This document shows positions 22,816 through 34,390 of a stretch of 64,000 nucleotides of DNA, piece by piece. Position 1 is the first letter of the stretch. Every line of letters starts with the position of its first letter. The notes beneath the pieces were generated by a model. The model was not told the origin of the DNA, searched no databases, and saw nothing but the letters and a program-made list of their open reading frames with translations. Made by a program: the position numbers and the translations under genes. The DNA comes from Patiria miniata (Eukaryota > Echinodermata > Asteroidea > Valvatida > Asterinidae): positions 5,580,001-5,644,000 of the forward strand of contig NW_024037050.1 in NCBI RefSeq assembly GCF_015706575.1. Direction: 5' to 3'.

Positions 22816-23364
22816 GCCCGCCAAAAAGTCAGGCGTGTCCTTTTGTGAGTTGTGCGCAAAAGGAACCCTAAATAAAAGCATATTTTCTGAGGCTTGAACA
22901 CGTCTTAAATGAAAAAAAAGTACTTTCCCGTTAAACAAAACATATTCATTGGGAAATCGTGATAAGAGAAGAAAAAAAAAATCGCATAGGGGGCCTACGC
23001 CTATGTTGACTGTAGAGAAGCTGTATAAGGAGTTTGTGTGCGAAGAATTAGGTGTGTTCACAATATGTTCAAGGAATCACTGTGAAGTTTTAGCGTAACG
23101 TCGAAACACATAATTCTTGTCTTCGCATTTTTATCTTTCATCTCTTGGATTGAGGACATTTTTGCCTCGAACATCTAAGAGCCTTAAGAAGTCATAGATG
23201 TCTTTCTTTCTTCGAGGACAATGGAAGATTGCTTGCATTCCCATCCAGATAATCCCTGTATGATAACATTTCAACAGACAAAAAAAAAACACCAAAAACG
23301 CGAGGATTTTGGTCAAAAAGTGATCATTCTGTGACTGCCAAGCAAGTACTTATGTCTCCCAGAT

Positions 23365-23430
23365 CGGTTTATCGGGATAAAGGACAATTAATCCCCCTTG
23401 ACAGGATGATCCCTATTTTAATCCCTTTTC
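23365..23430. promoter_or_regulatory. TAATCCC cluster, candidate enhancer core
   Basis: TAATCCC lies at 23390-23396 and 23420-23426, with GGGATAA at 23375-23381 and GATCCC nearby. TAATCC is the preferred site of Otx/Gsc/Pitx homeodomains. TTAATTAAT-type sites follow at about 23482-23492. Confidence 0.3.
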
Positions 23431-26400
23431 ACAAATCGTCTCGATTCATGAAGCCGAAGCAATCCCCTCAAGAGAAAGAAAATAATTAATTTACAGAGAA
23501 GCAAGGCAACAATATTAAATGTCTCTATATACCCTGCGGCAAACTCTCATGAAAAAAAAATATTTGCATGGTCGAAAAAAGGCAGGTATATATTCTTTCC
23601 ACTTGACCTTATACATTGAACTTGAGCCTCGAAAAGCTCATTTGAAAAGTACATGCCAGGTATAATGTATTTTATAGTTTAACTAATCAAATCCACCCGA
23701 ATGCAGTCGCGTTTAAAATTCTGAAATCGACAATTGTTTTTTTTTAATTAACGTTCTTGCTGGGCCAATTTTTGTTGAAGTTTTTATTATATGTATCTAA
23801 GTATCCTTTTCCAATCGCTATTGGCCGCAAAAAGACTATATACGGTTTCTCAGTGTGAGCTTAGAACGTTTATGCATATTTCGTTCAACGTCAAGGACAT
23901 AATCATTTGTAGAGGAAAAATGACAATTCGCAAGAGAATTTTCAACGCTTAACATCAACGCTTTGAGTATTAATACCAACACGTCTTTGGAATATAATTA
24001 TAACTTTATGGAGGCATATCAATATCTTTATAAACACTTTTTTCGTAAACCAAAGTCTGTGGAGAAATCGAAATGTGGCCAAAAGACGGATATGGTCTCT
24101 GCGTACATTTCGGAACAGCTTCGCGGGAATGATGTCAATTCATTCAACCGTATAAACTACAAATCATGCGTAAAAATAACTAAAACAATAAAACCCAGTC
24201 GGTTCATTATACTGCAAAGAAATTGTCAATATTTGTGTAATAACCTGGATATTGGATTAATATTGTTTATTCATAGCCTGACATAGAAACCATTCCAACT
24301 AGACAAGACATTTTTTAGAGTCATCTTGGTATACTGCCGAATTCGGTAAAAAATATCTTAAGTCGGGATGGTTGAACAGAAAATTTACGTGAATGGAAAT
24401 CTAGACGAAGATAAAATAAGCGTGTTTTCCGAGCCCAACTTGATTTCAAGTTAGTTTGCAAGGGGTTTGCAAGAACTAAAGAAACAAGTCAATATTTTGA
24501 CCACGTTGTGTCAAGACTGCATGGAATCGTTCGTGCCATATGAGCATAAAGTCGAGGGTTAAGAGTTGAGCGTCTGGAGTGGAGGTATAGGCCCTATAGT
24601 TCTTTTATACTACTTTGTCTGTTACGCCAACGAAAAACTGTACATTTATTAACCTCCCGTGAACTTTACGAGCCATAAACATGCTTTCATGTATAGTACA
24701 TTCTGCACAAAATGCGATACCGGCATTACCAAACGAGGCTTATGTTTGTCCAACAATTTGAAATGTGTGAGAGTAACGGTCAAACTTTTGCCACATAATT
24801 TCTCGGAATTATTATTGAACTCTGACTTAAAGAAATGATGAAAGTGTATCTTTTTTCAAAGGCCTGGCTGTTTGCCAAAAAATACGACATTTTTATTTGC
24901 TATGAGAATAGTATATTCAATACTATTGAGTATAAACAATGTATACTTTACGTTTCAGAGAATGTGTTCAAGAGTTACTGAAACAATCATACCAACAATT
25001 CAGGAAAACTAGTCAATAAGTGTGATGTACAGCCATTCTTTTTTTAATTTTTTTTTTTTTAAACAGAGATGAGCAATTTAGCGAGTAAAATTTTGTGTGA
25101 ACTCTTGGTGAAATGCAACAAGATTTGATCGGAGATCAGTCAAACTTGTTTTTGAATTTACGGGTCATCAGGTGCAACCGATCATCACGCAAATAATTTT
25201 AGTGAGGGCGATTGACTAAAGAATCGCAACGCAATCGAATGTTGGCATAATCGGTGCAAAATTCCCGCAGCGACCAGATTCTTGTAGTCAATAATTTGTA
25301 CATATTGCATGGGAATATGCAAACTTTTTTCCTAAAGTTGAAATCATTTGACAAATTTCAAATTTGTTGACATATTTTCTCCTCAATTCTCTAGTGATGT
25401 CGAAGGTTTATTGACTGTGGTTGGTTCTTGATCGACAATGCTAGACTCTGACGCGTCAGTTGGTAACAACGAAATTCGGCATTATTGGTGACACTTCAAA
25501 CCTCTTTTGCTTCGCAGTCTGATTATAGAATTGTACTGTTTCCAAGAACCGCATGTTGATATGTATTTAGAATGCTATCTGATCATCGCCTTAATCCTAC
25601 ATTCAGCCCCAGTGCCGGGAAAATAACCAAGTGTTTGCCATCTCAAGCTTTTTCCCAGAGGTAATATTCGAGCAATTTTGTTCCGCAATCCAGCCATGGT
25701 ATGAATAAAAAAAGTTATGCGCTGAAAACTGTCGAGTGCACTTATGGCCAATAACTAGATGGCAAATTCATAAATTCCTCATTCCTCCTAGATTTAGATG
25801 ATATGATTGATGGGTTTTATGCGTATACATATTTGACTGACATGATGATGACTGAAAAATATCAGTCATGTGATTTGCATTTGATGGTAATTGAAAACAC
25901 TTGAAATGTTTGGAAACAGTGTTTACATGTGTTGTACATGTATTTTGTTTTGGGCAAAGTCGAAGAATTCGTGCACGCTATGTCCCATACGTAAAGAAAG
26001 TTTAACGTTTTTGAAGATATTCATGGATTTCGGTGTATTTTATTCTACTGTTGGGCATCTGCAAGGAGAATACCCGCAAGGAACACAAATTGGGACCTTT
26101 TCTAAGACTTACCCTTTTGTTTACACCTTTGCATTCGCTCTATTCCGGTAAAAAGCGCCATGACAAAAATGCGACTTTTTTGGTAAACAAATACTCGAAA
26201 TCCCAAACATAAATAGCAATTATGTTTACGTGGGAATCTTCACACAAACTCGAAAGCATAAAATACAGCATTCTCTATCCACTTAAAAGTATTGAATATA
26301 CTAGCAAAGCAATGAAAGCATGTCAACTGTGAGAACAAAACCATAATGTTGACTGGAAATCTTCGGTTCGCCGAAGGGTGGATAGCCCGTGCGACATGCC

Positions 26401-29400
26401 CCAGGACTCCGATGGGGGCCGACGCGTCTCTTGCCCCGTTGTACCGCGGATACGTGCGCCATGATCTTGCCCTAGACCTTCGGAACTTCGGAAGGGTAAC
26501 AAAATCTCTACAGGGATATTTTTTTCTCGAAGACTTTTGGAAAGTTAAGAGGGAGTTTTAAAACTGTAACTTGATTGGTTTTAAATTTAAGAAAAATTCG
26601 TCCTGTGATTGAGATATTCTTTGCCTTTATACAGACTTCACTGTGATAAATTTGTTGCTGGGTTTGAGGCGCCTTTTTAGAGCATGTCGCCAGAAGTGCC
26701 ATTAAAAATTCAAATCGACTGCTCCCTTTCGCGGCCGATCATCGTATAGACGTCTGTGATGGGTAGAGTCAGGGGGATTGCGTGTTAATTCGACACCATC
26801 TCTGAATTAGGAGTGGATTATTGAGAAACAAATCCGAGATTTGTCATAAGTGAGTGAAGATGTGCATCTGTCAGTTAAGGATGATGAGGGATTTTGTTGT
26901 CAATTTTTGCAAGACCTATTTCATTCCGACACCGCCTTGTGTTAAAATCTCGACGTTTGGGAACAGGGATGAAGGTGGTTCAGGTGAATGGATGCGTGTG
27001 ACAGACATTTCGATTCATGATGTCATTATAGACTGGTAAAACGGTGTGATTTTAAGATTAAAGCAATATTGATCAGAAATGCGCCGTCGTCCATGTTTCA
27101 ATGCTTAATGAACTATACTCCACGCGTTGGTTTGTTCTATACCTTCGCTTTCTTGATTTTTAATAATCAAATTTTGCGATAAATATAATATCTATACAAA
27201 TGTAATTCTCGTATTTATTCCTTCCGTGTTAATCCTCCGGAGCATAAAACATTGGATTGGTAATAGCGACTTGGAGATGCATGGCTGACTAATCAGCGAC
27301 GAACGAAGCTTTTCACAGCCAATCTGTGTCGCAATACCCATCTAATAACCCGTCTGCTTTCCTGATGTTAACGGCATGCAATCTGCAATGAAGCGTAAAG
27401 TTACACATGTCCAAGGACACGGTTGTCAATTTCAAATCATGCATAGAAAGTCACATCGCTAATTAAAAATTTCACAGACAATCGTTCGTCTGCATATAGG
27501 CCTTACTGTTTGTTCTGTTTGAGTGTTGCTCCCTCGAATTCTTTTCCATTTCTTTCACAAAATTAAATAATTGCCTCAGTCGTTTTTGAAGAGACATAAT
27601 ACTGTGCAAGATCAACTGGATGTATTAAACGTAAGTTGTTTGTTGAATCCAGCATCCTCCTTATAAGGGGAGAAACGAATATCGACCAAAACAGTGGTAC
27701 GAGTCACCAAAATACATGTTTAGTTGTAGTTATTTTATATAACCACTTTGAAACTTTGCAAAACGGCACAAAAGCATTATATTGTGCAACACCGTCCCTG
27801 ATATGCCTGACACGAATTCCCAAACCCGTACTTAAATTGCTGACGCGCAGAGATACAGGTCTCTAGTCCAGTAGAGGTGTCAGTTATGTTTCATCCTATT
27901 TCATGATGGTGTTGTTTGCCATTTAGATATTTATGCGTCAGTAAAACAGTTGCTTTGTAGAACAGTTTAGATAAATTCTAGAACAGTTTAGAGCTTTTGA
28001 TTAGATGAAGATCAATTCATTCATAATGTTGTCTTCTTCTTCCGAGGATTGCAACAGGTTTACCCGTAGGGGTATAGTAATGGTCTATGTCTCGGCAGGA
28101 ACGGGTGCGCATGGATCATGCTGATGCAACCGCAGCGGACCGTGAAATGCTGGAGTGAAAAGCCGTATAATTTGGTAGAATTCCTGTCACTGTTTTCCAG
28201 ATGAATACGTTTGCGTCCGGACAATTTAAACATTTTTTTTGGTTATCTCCAGCGTTTTTCGTGTAATAATTTTGGTCGTTTGAGACTTTTTTTGGTGCTC
28301 GTTGTTGAAGTTTCGTTTGTATAAATCAAGTGAATGAAGAATGTGTCCAAATTCAGCAGGAACTTGTGGCGTATACACATTTTTTCAATGATATAATCAT
28401 ATTTTTGTATTATTTCTAGGTGAACAAAACGGGTTATGTATACGTACTCTTCTGACTAATCGATTTGAAAGATTATGCGTAATTTTACATCAGAACTTGA
28501 CATTGTGTTATAATTAATGACTGTCAAAATTATTCCAGAGACTCGGAATCGTGGAAATTGTTATGTGCTTTTCTTCAGTTTGTCTGATATGAATTTTCCA
28601 GGAATAGGCATCATAAATAACTAGGTGAAAACAACCATTATTTAGCCTAGTAATACGCCATTTTCTCTACGCAAAACCGACACACTCGCAAAGCCACGTG
28701 TGCACGAATCAGCCATCGAAACGTATGGCTGGGTTACTGGTCAAATCGTATCTGAAAATTGAGACAAACGATGATTATGAGTAATTTTGAAACGTAGGGT
28801 TTCGTGCAGATATATAGAGAGATAGGCGGGTAAACTGATACAGTAGGTTGCCTCCGATGGGTGTTACATGATCGGGCAGTCCCCGTCGCTCCAGGCCCAC
28901 CCGTCCCGTTATCACGCGCTGTAAAAACGTGGATCCCTTGTGCGTCGTTTCGTCTTCAAGTGTATGGAGCGTAATTCACAAAACAAGTCAGACTCTCTCA
29001 TGTCGCATGTCGAACAAGAGACAAATGTAACGCCTAAATTGTCAATGATGGACATGCCATCAGGACTATAGACCTACGGGATCTTGTTGCACTGTGTGTA
29101 TAGAGTTCAAATGATATACCGGGACTTCTCTTCAGTGCACGAGTGCTTCGTTCATTGTAGGCCTATACCTTGTTTTCAAATTACCAAAACACCAGTTCGG
29201 ATCTCGCCACGTTGATCATAGCTTCAAGTTGCTCAGCCGAGCTCTTGGACTTATTCGATTTTTTGTTGTCTCCGAACGAAATTTAAAGTTGTATATTTAA
29301 TTTTAAACGGAAAAGGATATGTTTTGGGGTCTATTTTGACGTTTTAGCTTGAATTGCTTATGTGCCCGAAACGAACAAAAAGATTCTCCTGAACTATTGA

Positions 29401-29414
29401 TTGGGAAGAAAGAA
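23431..29414. other. Long non-coding interval
   Basis: This is mostly AT-rich. An exact 15-bp inverted match, GTATATTCAATACT with flanking A, lies at about 24908-24922 and 26286-26300. A locally GC-rich block occupies about 26360-26510. A GAACAGTTTAGA motif is duplicated near 27960-27995. No exon or RNA gene is recognisable. Confidence 0.4.
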
Positions 29415-29535
29415 AAGATCGAAATTTGTAACTAAATTCCATAATTAAATTTGGGCGGATTGTTTTGTTCGTTGTTTCATTCAAATGTGAATACATTATG
29501 GGTTGCTAGAAAAATAGCAATTTAAAAAACAAAAT
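29415..29535 (-). repeat. Dispersed repeat D, inverted partial copy
   Basis: On the minus strand it reads TTTTTTAAATTGCTATTTTT, CTAGCAA and CACATTTGAATGAAAC, colinear with 22690-22750. It abuts the MITE that starts at 29577. Confidence 0.6.
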
Positions 29536-29576
29536 CGTTTTTTTTTCGGAAACTCGAAAATAGCTCAGGGAGAGCA

Positions 29577-30158
29577 AATTTGAAGGTATATGGGATCATT
29601 TGCATTTATCCCAAAAGTAACATTCCGTATTATTATCAAAAAAAGCTCACTAGGATTACAAATCGTAAATTATTCCGTCTGGCTTGACGTCATTTAGGAG
29701 AAATCAAGGATAGGTGATTTCCAACGATCAGTCATTTCGAAGTTACACGCTCGAATATTAAAGGGGGGATTTTTGCATTTCATACATTTTGTTCGTTTCC
29801 AATAATAAATCTAACTCAAAGGAGACCGTTTAAAATCAAACCTGTTGAAGTTTCAGGCAGTATTTATTACACTTTTCGAGAAAACAGTGAAAAATCATTC
29901 GCATGCCTTTGATCATGAAGCACGATTTTGTCTATAGCACTCTTGATTTCCACAAATCAGTCGATTGACTAATCGTTGGAAATCACCTACATTTCTTGAT
30001 TTCTTCTAATAAATGACAGCAAGCCAGACGGACTAATTTCACGGGGTGTTTAGTATATACCAGTACAATCGTTAATTCAAGTAAGTTTCTTTTCATAATA
30101 ATTCGGTGGGTTACACTTTTGGGATAAATGCAAATGATCAGTATGATCAGCCTTTAAA
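29577..30158. mobile_element. TTTAAA-ended MITE, copy 3, foldback form
   Basis: Both arms carry the family core in opposite orientation. On the left are GATCATTTGCATTTATCCC, TCTGGCTTGACGTCATTTA and GTGATTTCCAACGATCAGTC. On the right are the complements GACTAATCGTTGGAAATCAC and GGGATAAATGCAAATGATC. Each arm is about 150-200 bp, and the spacer holds CTCGAGAAA-like sequence seen also in copy 2. No transposase is encoded. Confidence 0.82.
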
Positions 30159-32990
30159 AGTGTCTTGGGATTAACGAACGTGGACTTAATTCTTGCCGTA
30201 TCTCCCGCTCTGAGTTTTTATCAATATCGGCATGACTTGCTTCGTGTCTTATTCTCATGTCCAACCACTCATTGTTGAAATATTCATTAATCTCAAAGAA
30301 TATATATTTGTCAGCGATTAGAGCTGTGATTTTGAGTGTCAGAAGACGAACGCAGAATTATTTTTTTGATCCCCGCGTATACCGTCTGTCAATCAGTATT
30401 ACACAGATTTTTGACGGGGAAAACCCACTCACTTCCAACCCCAGAAATCATACATTATTCCTCTAATCCCTCCACGTTCTCTCTTCGCGGTACAAAATAC
30501 ATAAACCTCGTTCGTTCAATGGATAGCCGGTCGTGTTCTCCATGGTGCCCGACTGTTATACCGGCGATACTCGAGACCCACCGTATTGTCGGGTGTTGGG
30601 TTTGTGGGGGTTGAAACCACGTCTGGCCGGCGGGCCTGAGTCTTGGGATTCCGCCCGAGGCGTTTTCCGACGCGGAGGTTATTCAACCCCAACTCAAAAG
30701 AAAGACACAATTTGCTACACAACGAGGGGAAAGATTCCTGGCAAGTAAAAATCCAATCGTGTTTCCTGATTGAAGATCGATATTGGGTTTTTTTCTTCAT
30801 CATGTAGGCCTAAAGTGGTTTCTTCCTTATCACATAACATGAAAAGAAATCTTTTTTTTTTTAGTTCATAGAAAGCGAATCAGCCTGTAATCCCCATTTT
30901 TAAGGAGTAATGCTGATAAGTTATTTACCTTTGTAAAATATATACAATAATTTCGTGATAACTCCATGAAGTATAAGATTTTTGAACGGGAAAGAAAACA
31001 CGGTTCTGCGTGACATTTGCCGTATTTTTCCCCTTGTATTGGCAACCCTATACGGCAATGCGGTTCATCTGCATTGACCTTTCAGTTTGAAATGGTTTTT
31101 TTTTTGCGCTTTTTGTATAATAACTCTCATAATAATAAAACTTGTATTCACATGGCACCATCAAAGTTTAGTTAAATGGCTTTTTTCCCTTTTGCATACA
31201 TATTTTATTTGCAAATTAAAATCATTCATGTCCTTTGGGTTCTTGTATAATTATAAAAAATGTAAACAAATCTTGTATAAGTCATTCTAGGCCTTACAAA
31301 ACAGACGGTATCCATAATAAGCTTCGCACGCTCTCAAAGTTTCATACGTTTAAGATTTTAAGTGTTATAAAACGAATTGAAATTGTTAACAACCCATAGG
31401 CCTATTACGTAACTATGGAGAAATTATTTCCGATGTTTGATCTATGTGAATCTTAAATGTTAATTAAATGGAACAGGGTTCCCCCTCAATAATTTTTAAC
31501 GGAAGAAAGTGCAGGGCAAAGAACAAACTTGCAGGCATGAATTTTTTGAGTGTGCATATTCCTTATTTATGCTCGTAAATACGGATTCTTGTAACTATTT
31601 TTATTCAGTGGCATTTTTTATGGGCAACTTATTCATAAAAATATTAATTAGAGTGACACTATTAATTAAAGTAACACATTCAGCACCGACTAGTATACAT
31701 ACCTTGCTGAAGTTGAAGGGAAAATATTGTAACTCGAGAACTATCTGAAAAAACAACAACTAGGCCTAATCTTCGTTTTCTTCAAACTTCGAAAAATCTT
31801 CTTTTTCTTCACCGGCTCTAGGTTAATTGTTTTTTAATTGAAACAGAAATTGATTCTGCATGCAATGAGAGGAGTTTTTCACAATGAAAAGCCTTTGGGT
31901 CTAAAACAAGAGCAGCACTGTACATTTTATCTCTTGCAATCTGTGGAACGAGACTATCTATCTATATACACAAGAATCATCCCATATTTATTTTGCAAAA
32001 GGGTTCATGTCTATTTTTCGGCGATACTTTTACGATCAACTAACCTTAACGAGTGTGAAACACATTCGAATTGAAAGAAAATCCTGGACCCAGCGGAAAA
32101 TATTGACAATGGACGTTATTAATGAGCCAAGCAACGATGAGATGGGGACCAGTCACGAGCAATATACAAACACGTGATATTTTCGCTGGTAAGCTGCATT
32201 TGCTGGGATATATATCTTCCGTGTTAAGTATTTTTATGCATGAAATTAACCCACGATCCCAATTTCTTGGTGATGGACAGAAAAAACTAAACAAAACTGA
32301 ATAAAGAAAAAGACCAATGAACAAAATATGAAGCTGTGCTGTCTCTTGCACGCCAAAAGTCTTGTGATTAAAATGGCGATTTCCGTAACCTTTCCTAGTT
32401 CATTAACATTGGACGCCATTTTGTATTTGTATTGGCGGCCATCAGTTGCATTAATTTCAACCGTATGATTGCGATAGAGTTTGCCCTAAATGGCACATTG
32501 ACACCCTCAGTATAACATGCGAAGGAGACGTCTTCATTTAATACTTGGGAGTGTTGTTTTGATTGTATACAATGTATCAGTTGTATGCAAAACAACAATT
32601 AAAAAAACTTTATTATACTGTGGTTTACTTTTAAGGTACGTTTGATCAATTGTTTTTGTGCACTTTTCGCTTGAAGCAACAACATTGCTTAAAATCTGTA
32701 CATTTACACCACCTTCAAATAATGATTGTTTTCAAAGTTGTCAAGAATGTTTGAAAATGTTGTCAAGATTGATTTATACATTTTGGTAAATAATTAATTT
32801 TGTATACATTTGTAATCACCCTTTTCATTTCTTATTGTCGTACTGTCAGCCTCTTCGTGTCGTCTTGTGTTTGTCCGATGTCCCTCTGTGTGTAACGCTT
32901 AATTTATATTAATCTAAACTGTGTACGATAAATCGCCTGTGCATCTGTAAAAGTAGTTTCAATATGTGTACGTGCAGATGTTTCCCAAGG
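30159..32990. other. AT-rich non-coding interval
   Basis: Several TAGGCCTA palindromes (near 30806, 31388 and 31762) are the only notable signals. A somewhat GC-richer part is around 30530-30690. No gene is supported. Confidence 0.45.
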
Positions 32991-33321
32991 GCGGATCCGG
33001 GGGGCCAAAGGGGGCCATGCCCCCCCCCCCAAAAAAAAAACCCCACCGAAGCCAATTCTTTTTTTTTTTTTTTTTTAGTGACTTCGCAATAAAGGCAGGC
33101 AATGAGTACACCACCATCTTTTCCAAAAATAACATTGGTAAAAGTGATCAGAAATTGCCTCAGATCGCACCACAGAGCATCTAGAATCCAAAAAATGTCG
33201 GGGCCCTTAAGCAGGCCCCGAATCCCACGTCGTAATTTTTTGGGCCACACTTTGTGGGGACCAAAATTTTTTGGCCCCCCCCCCCAAAAAAAATTTGTGT
33301 TCTGGATCCGCCCTTGTTTAC
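32991..33321. mobile_element. GGCGGATCC-ended MITE (hAT-like)
   Basis: The 321-bp element (32996-33316) has perfect 13-bp inverted ends, CAAGGGCGGATCC and GGATCCGCCCTTG. The flanks TTTCC (32991-32995) and TTTAC (33317-33321) agree at 4 of 5. The interior is G/C and A/T homopolymer rich with paired GGGGCC/GGCCCC tracts. Confidence 0.82.
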
Positions 33322-33484
33322 TGTTTCTATAAATAAGGGTGCCAATGCACATTTTTATGCATAACTTTGTGCATAATGTTTTTTTTCTGCACTTTTTACA
33401 GTTTCAGTATGTGGTATATGTTTTGTCCTTGTCACTCAAAACATGAATCGTACAATTCAAATTTATCTTCTTCATACATGAAAA

Positions 33485-34110
33485 ACATTGTTTCACGTGT
33501 AACGGGGACAACACGTGAAATCACTGTCATTTTGGTCATAAATATCTGCATGATTACACTAAAAAGGTTTGAAAATCATTTATTTCATAAAGTAATTGGT
33601 ATGATTACATACTAAAAGAAATTGAGATGTTTTGAATGAATGAATGGTGCATAAAAATCACTGGTTTCACGTGTGATGGGGACAACCACCTCTAAACATG
33701 GAATTAATCATTATTTACTGCAATATATCAATCTGAAAATGTCTGAATTTTATAGAATAATAAGTGTCATTTTATCAGCTTATGAAATTTATAGAATTCA
33801 GAAATTTTCAAAGAAAGCTAACAGATATTATGGCACATAGAACAGATAGTTTCGCTTCACTCTGTAACGGACATTTGGGGGACACCATGATGTCCTCTAC
33901 ACGTGAAACTAGCAACTTATTTGCGCTATATTTCTTAAGCCTGTCATTGAAAATGCGAATGTTCATAACAGACACAAGTATCTTTACTAATTCATATGAA
34001 TTTTATACATTTTCGATGAAAACCAACAGAAATATGGCACAAATAAGTCACCAGTTTCACGCGTAACATGAACAGTGTTCATGTTACACGCGAAACCATG
34101 TTTTTCGTCA
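33485..34110. repeat. Degenerate ~190-bp tandem array with CACGTG-type motif
   Basis: A module reading roughly ATGGCACA, then GTTTCACGTGTAAC, then GGGGACA recurs. Module heads lie at 33644, 33830 and 34034, and an earlier GTTTCACGTGTAACGGGGAC is at 33490, so spacing is about 174-204 bp. The segment before each head (TTATAGAATTC..., AACAGA) is also repeated. The array ends in a near-perfect 43-bp palindrome at 34054-34096. Confidence 0.7.
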
Positions 34111-34249
34111 TGTAAGTCGGAAAATGAAAAATATATGTTTAAAGTACTAAGATCAACCAGTCCTACAAATTTAAACTGCAAAGATTAAAGATAATATTTT
34201 TGGATCCAGACATGCATAACAATGTCACACTTTGGACCCCTCATTTATG

Positions 34250-34390
34250 GAATGACCAACGAACACAAGTTATGGAGTTCACTGGTTGATTATTGGAAAT
34301 CTACACCACTTATTATATAAGACTTTGGTAATGTATTTTTGTGTCAAATGTGAACCGAATAAGTGGAAAATAAATGAACTGAACTAAACT
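34250..34390 (+). repeat. Possible retroelement 3' end
   Basis: The stretch ends with AAATAAATGAACTGAACT followed by AAACTGAAA, a short-period tail of the kind left by CR1/L2-type LINE insertions. No reverse transcriptase frame is nearby, so it is at best a 5'-truncated copy. Confidence 0.3.

Noticed and set aside
33490..34100. Possible CRISPR-like array
   Set aside because: Repeats are degenerate, spacing is ~190 bp and the genome is eukaryotic, so a tandem repeat is the better reading.
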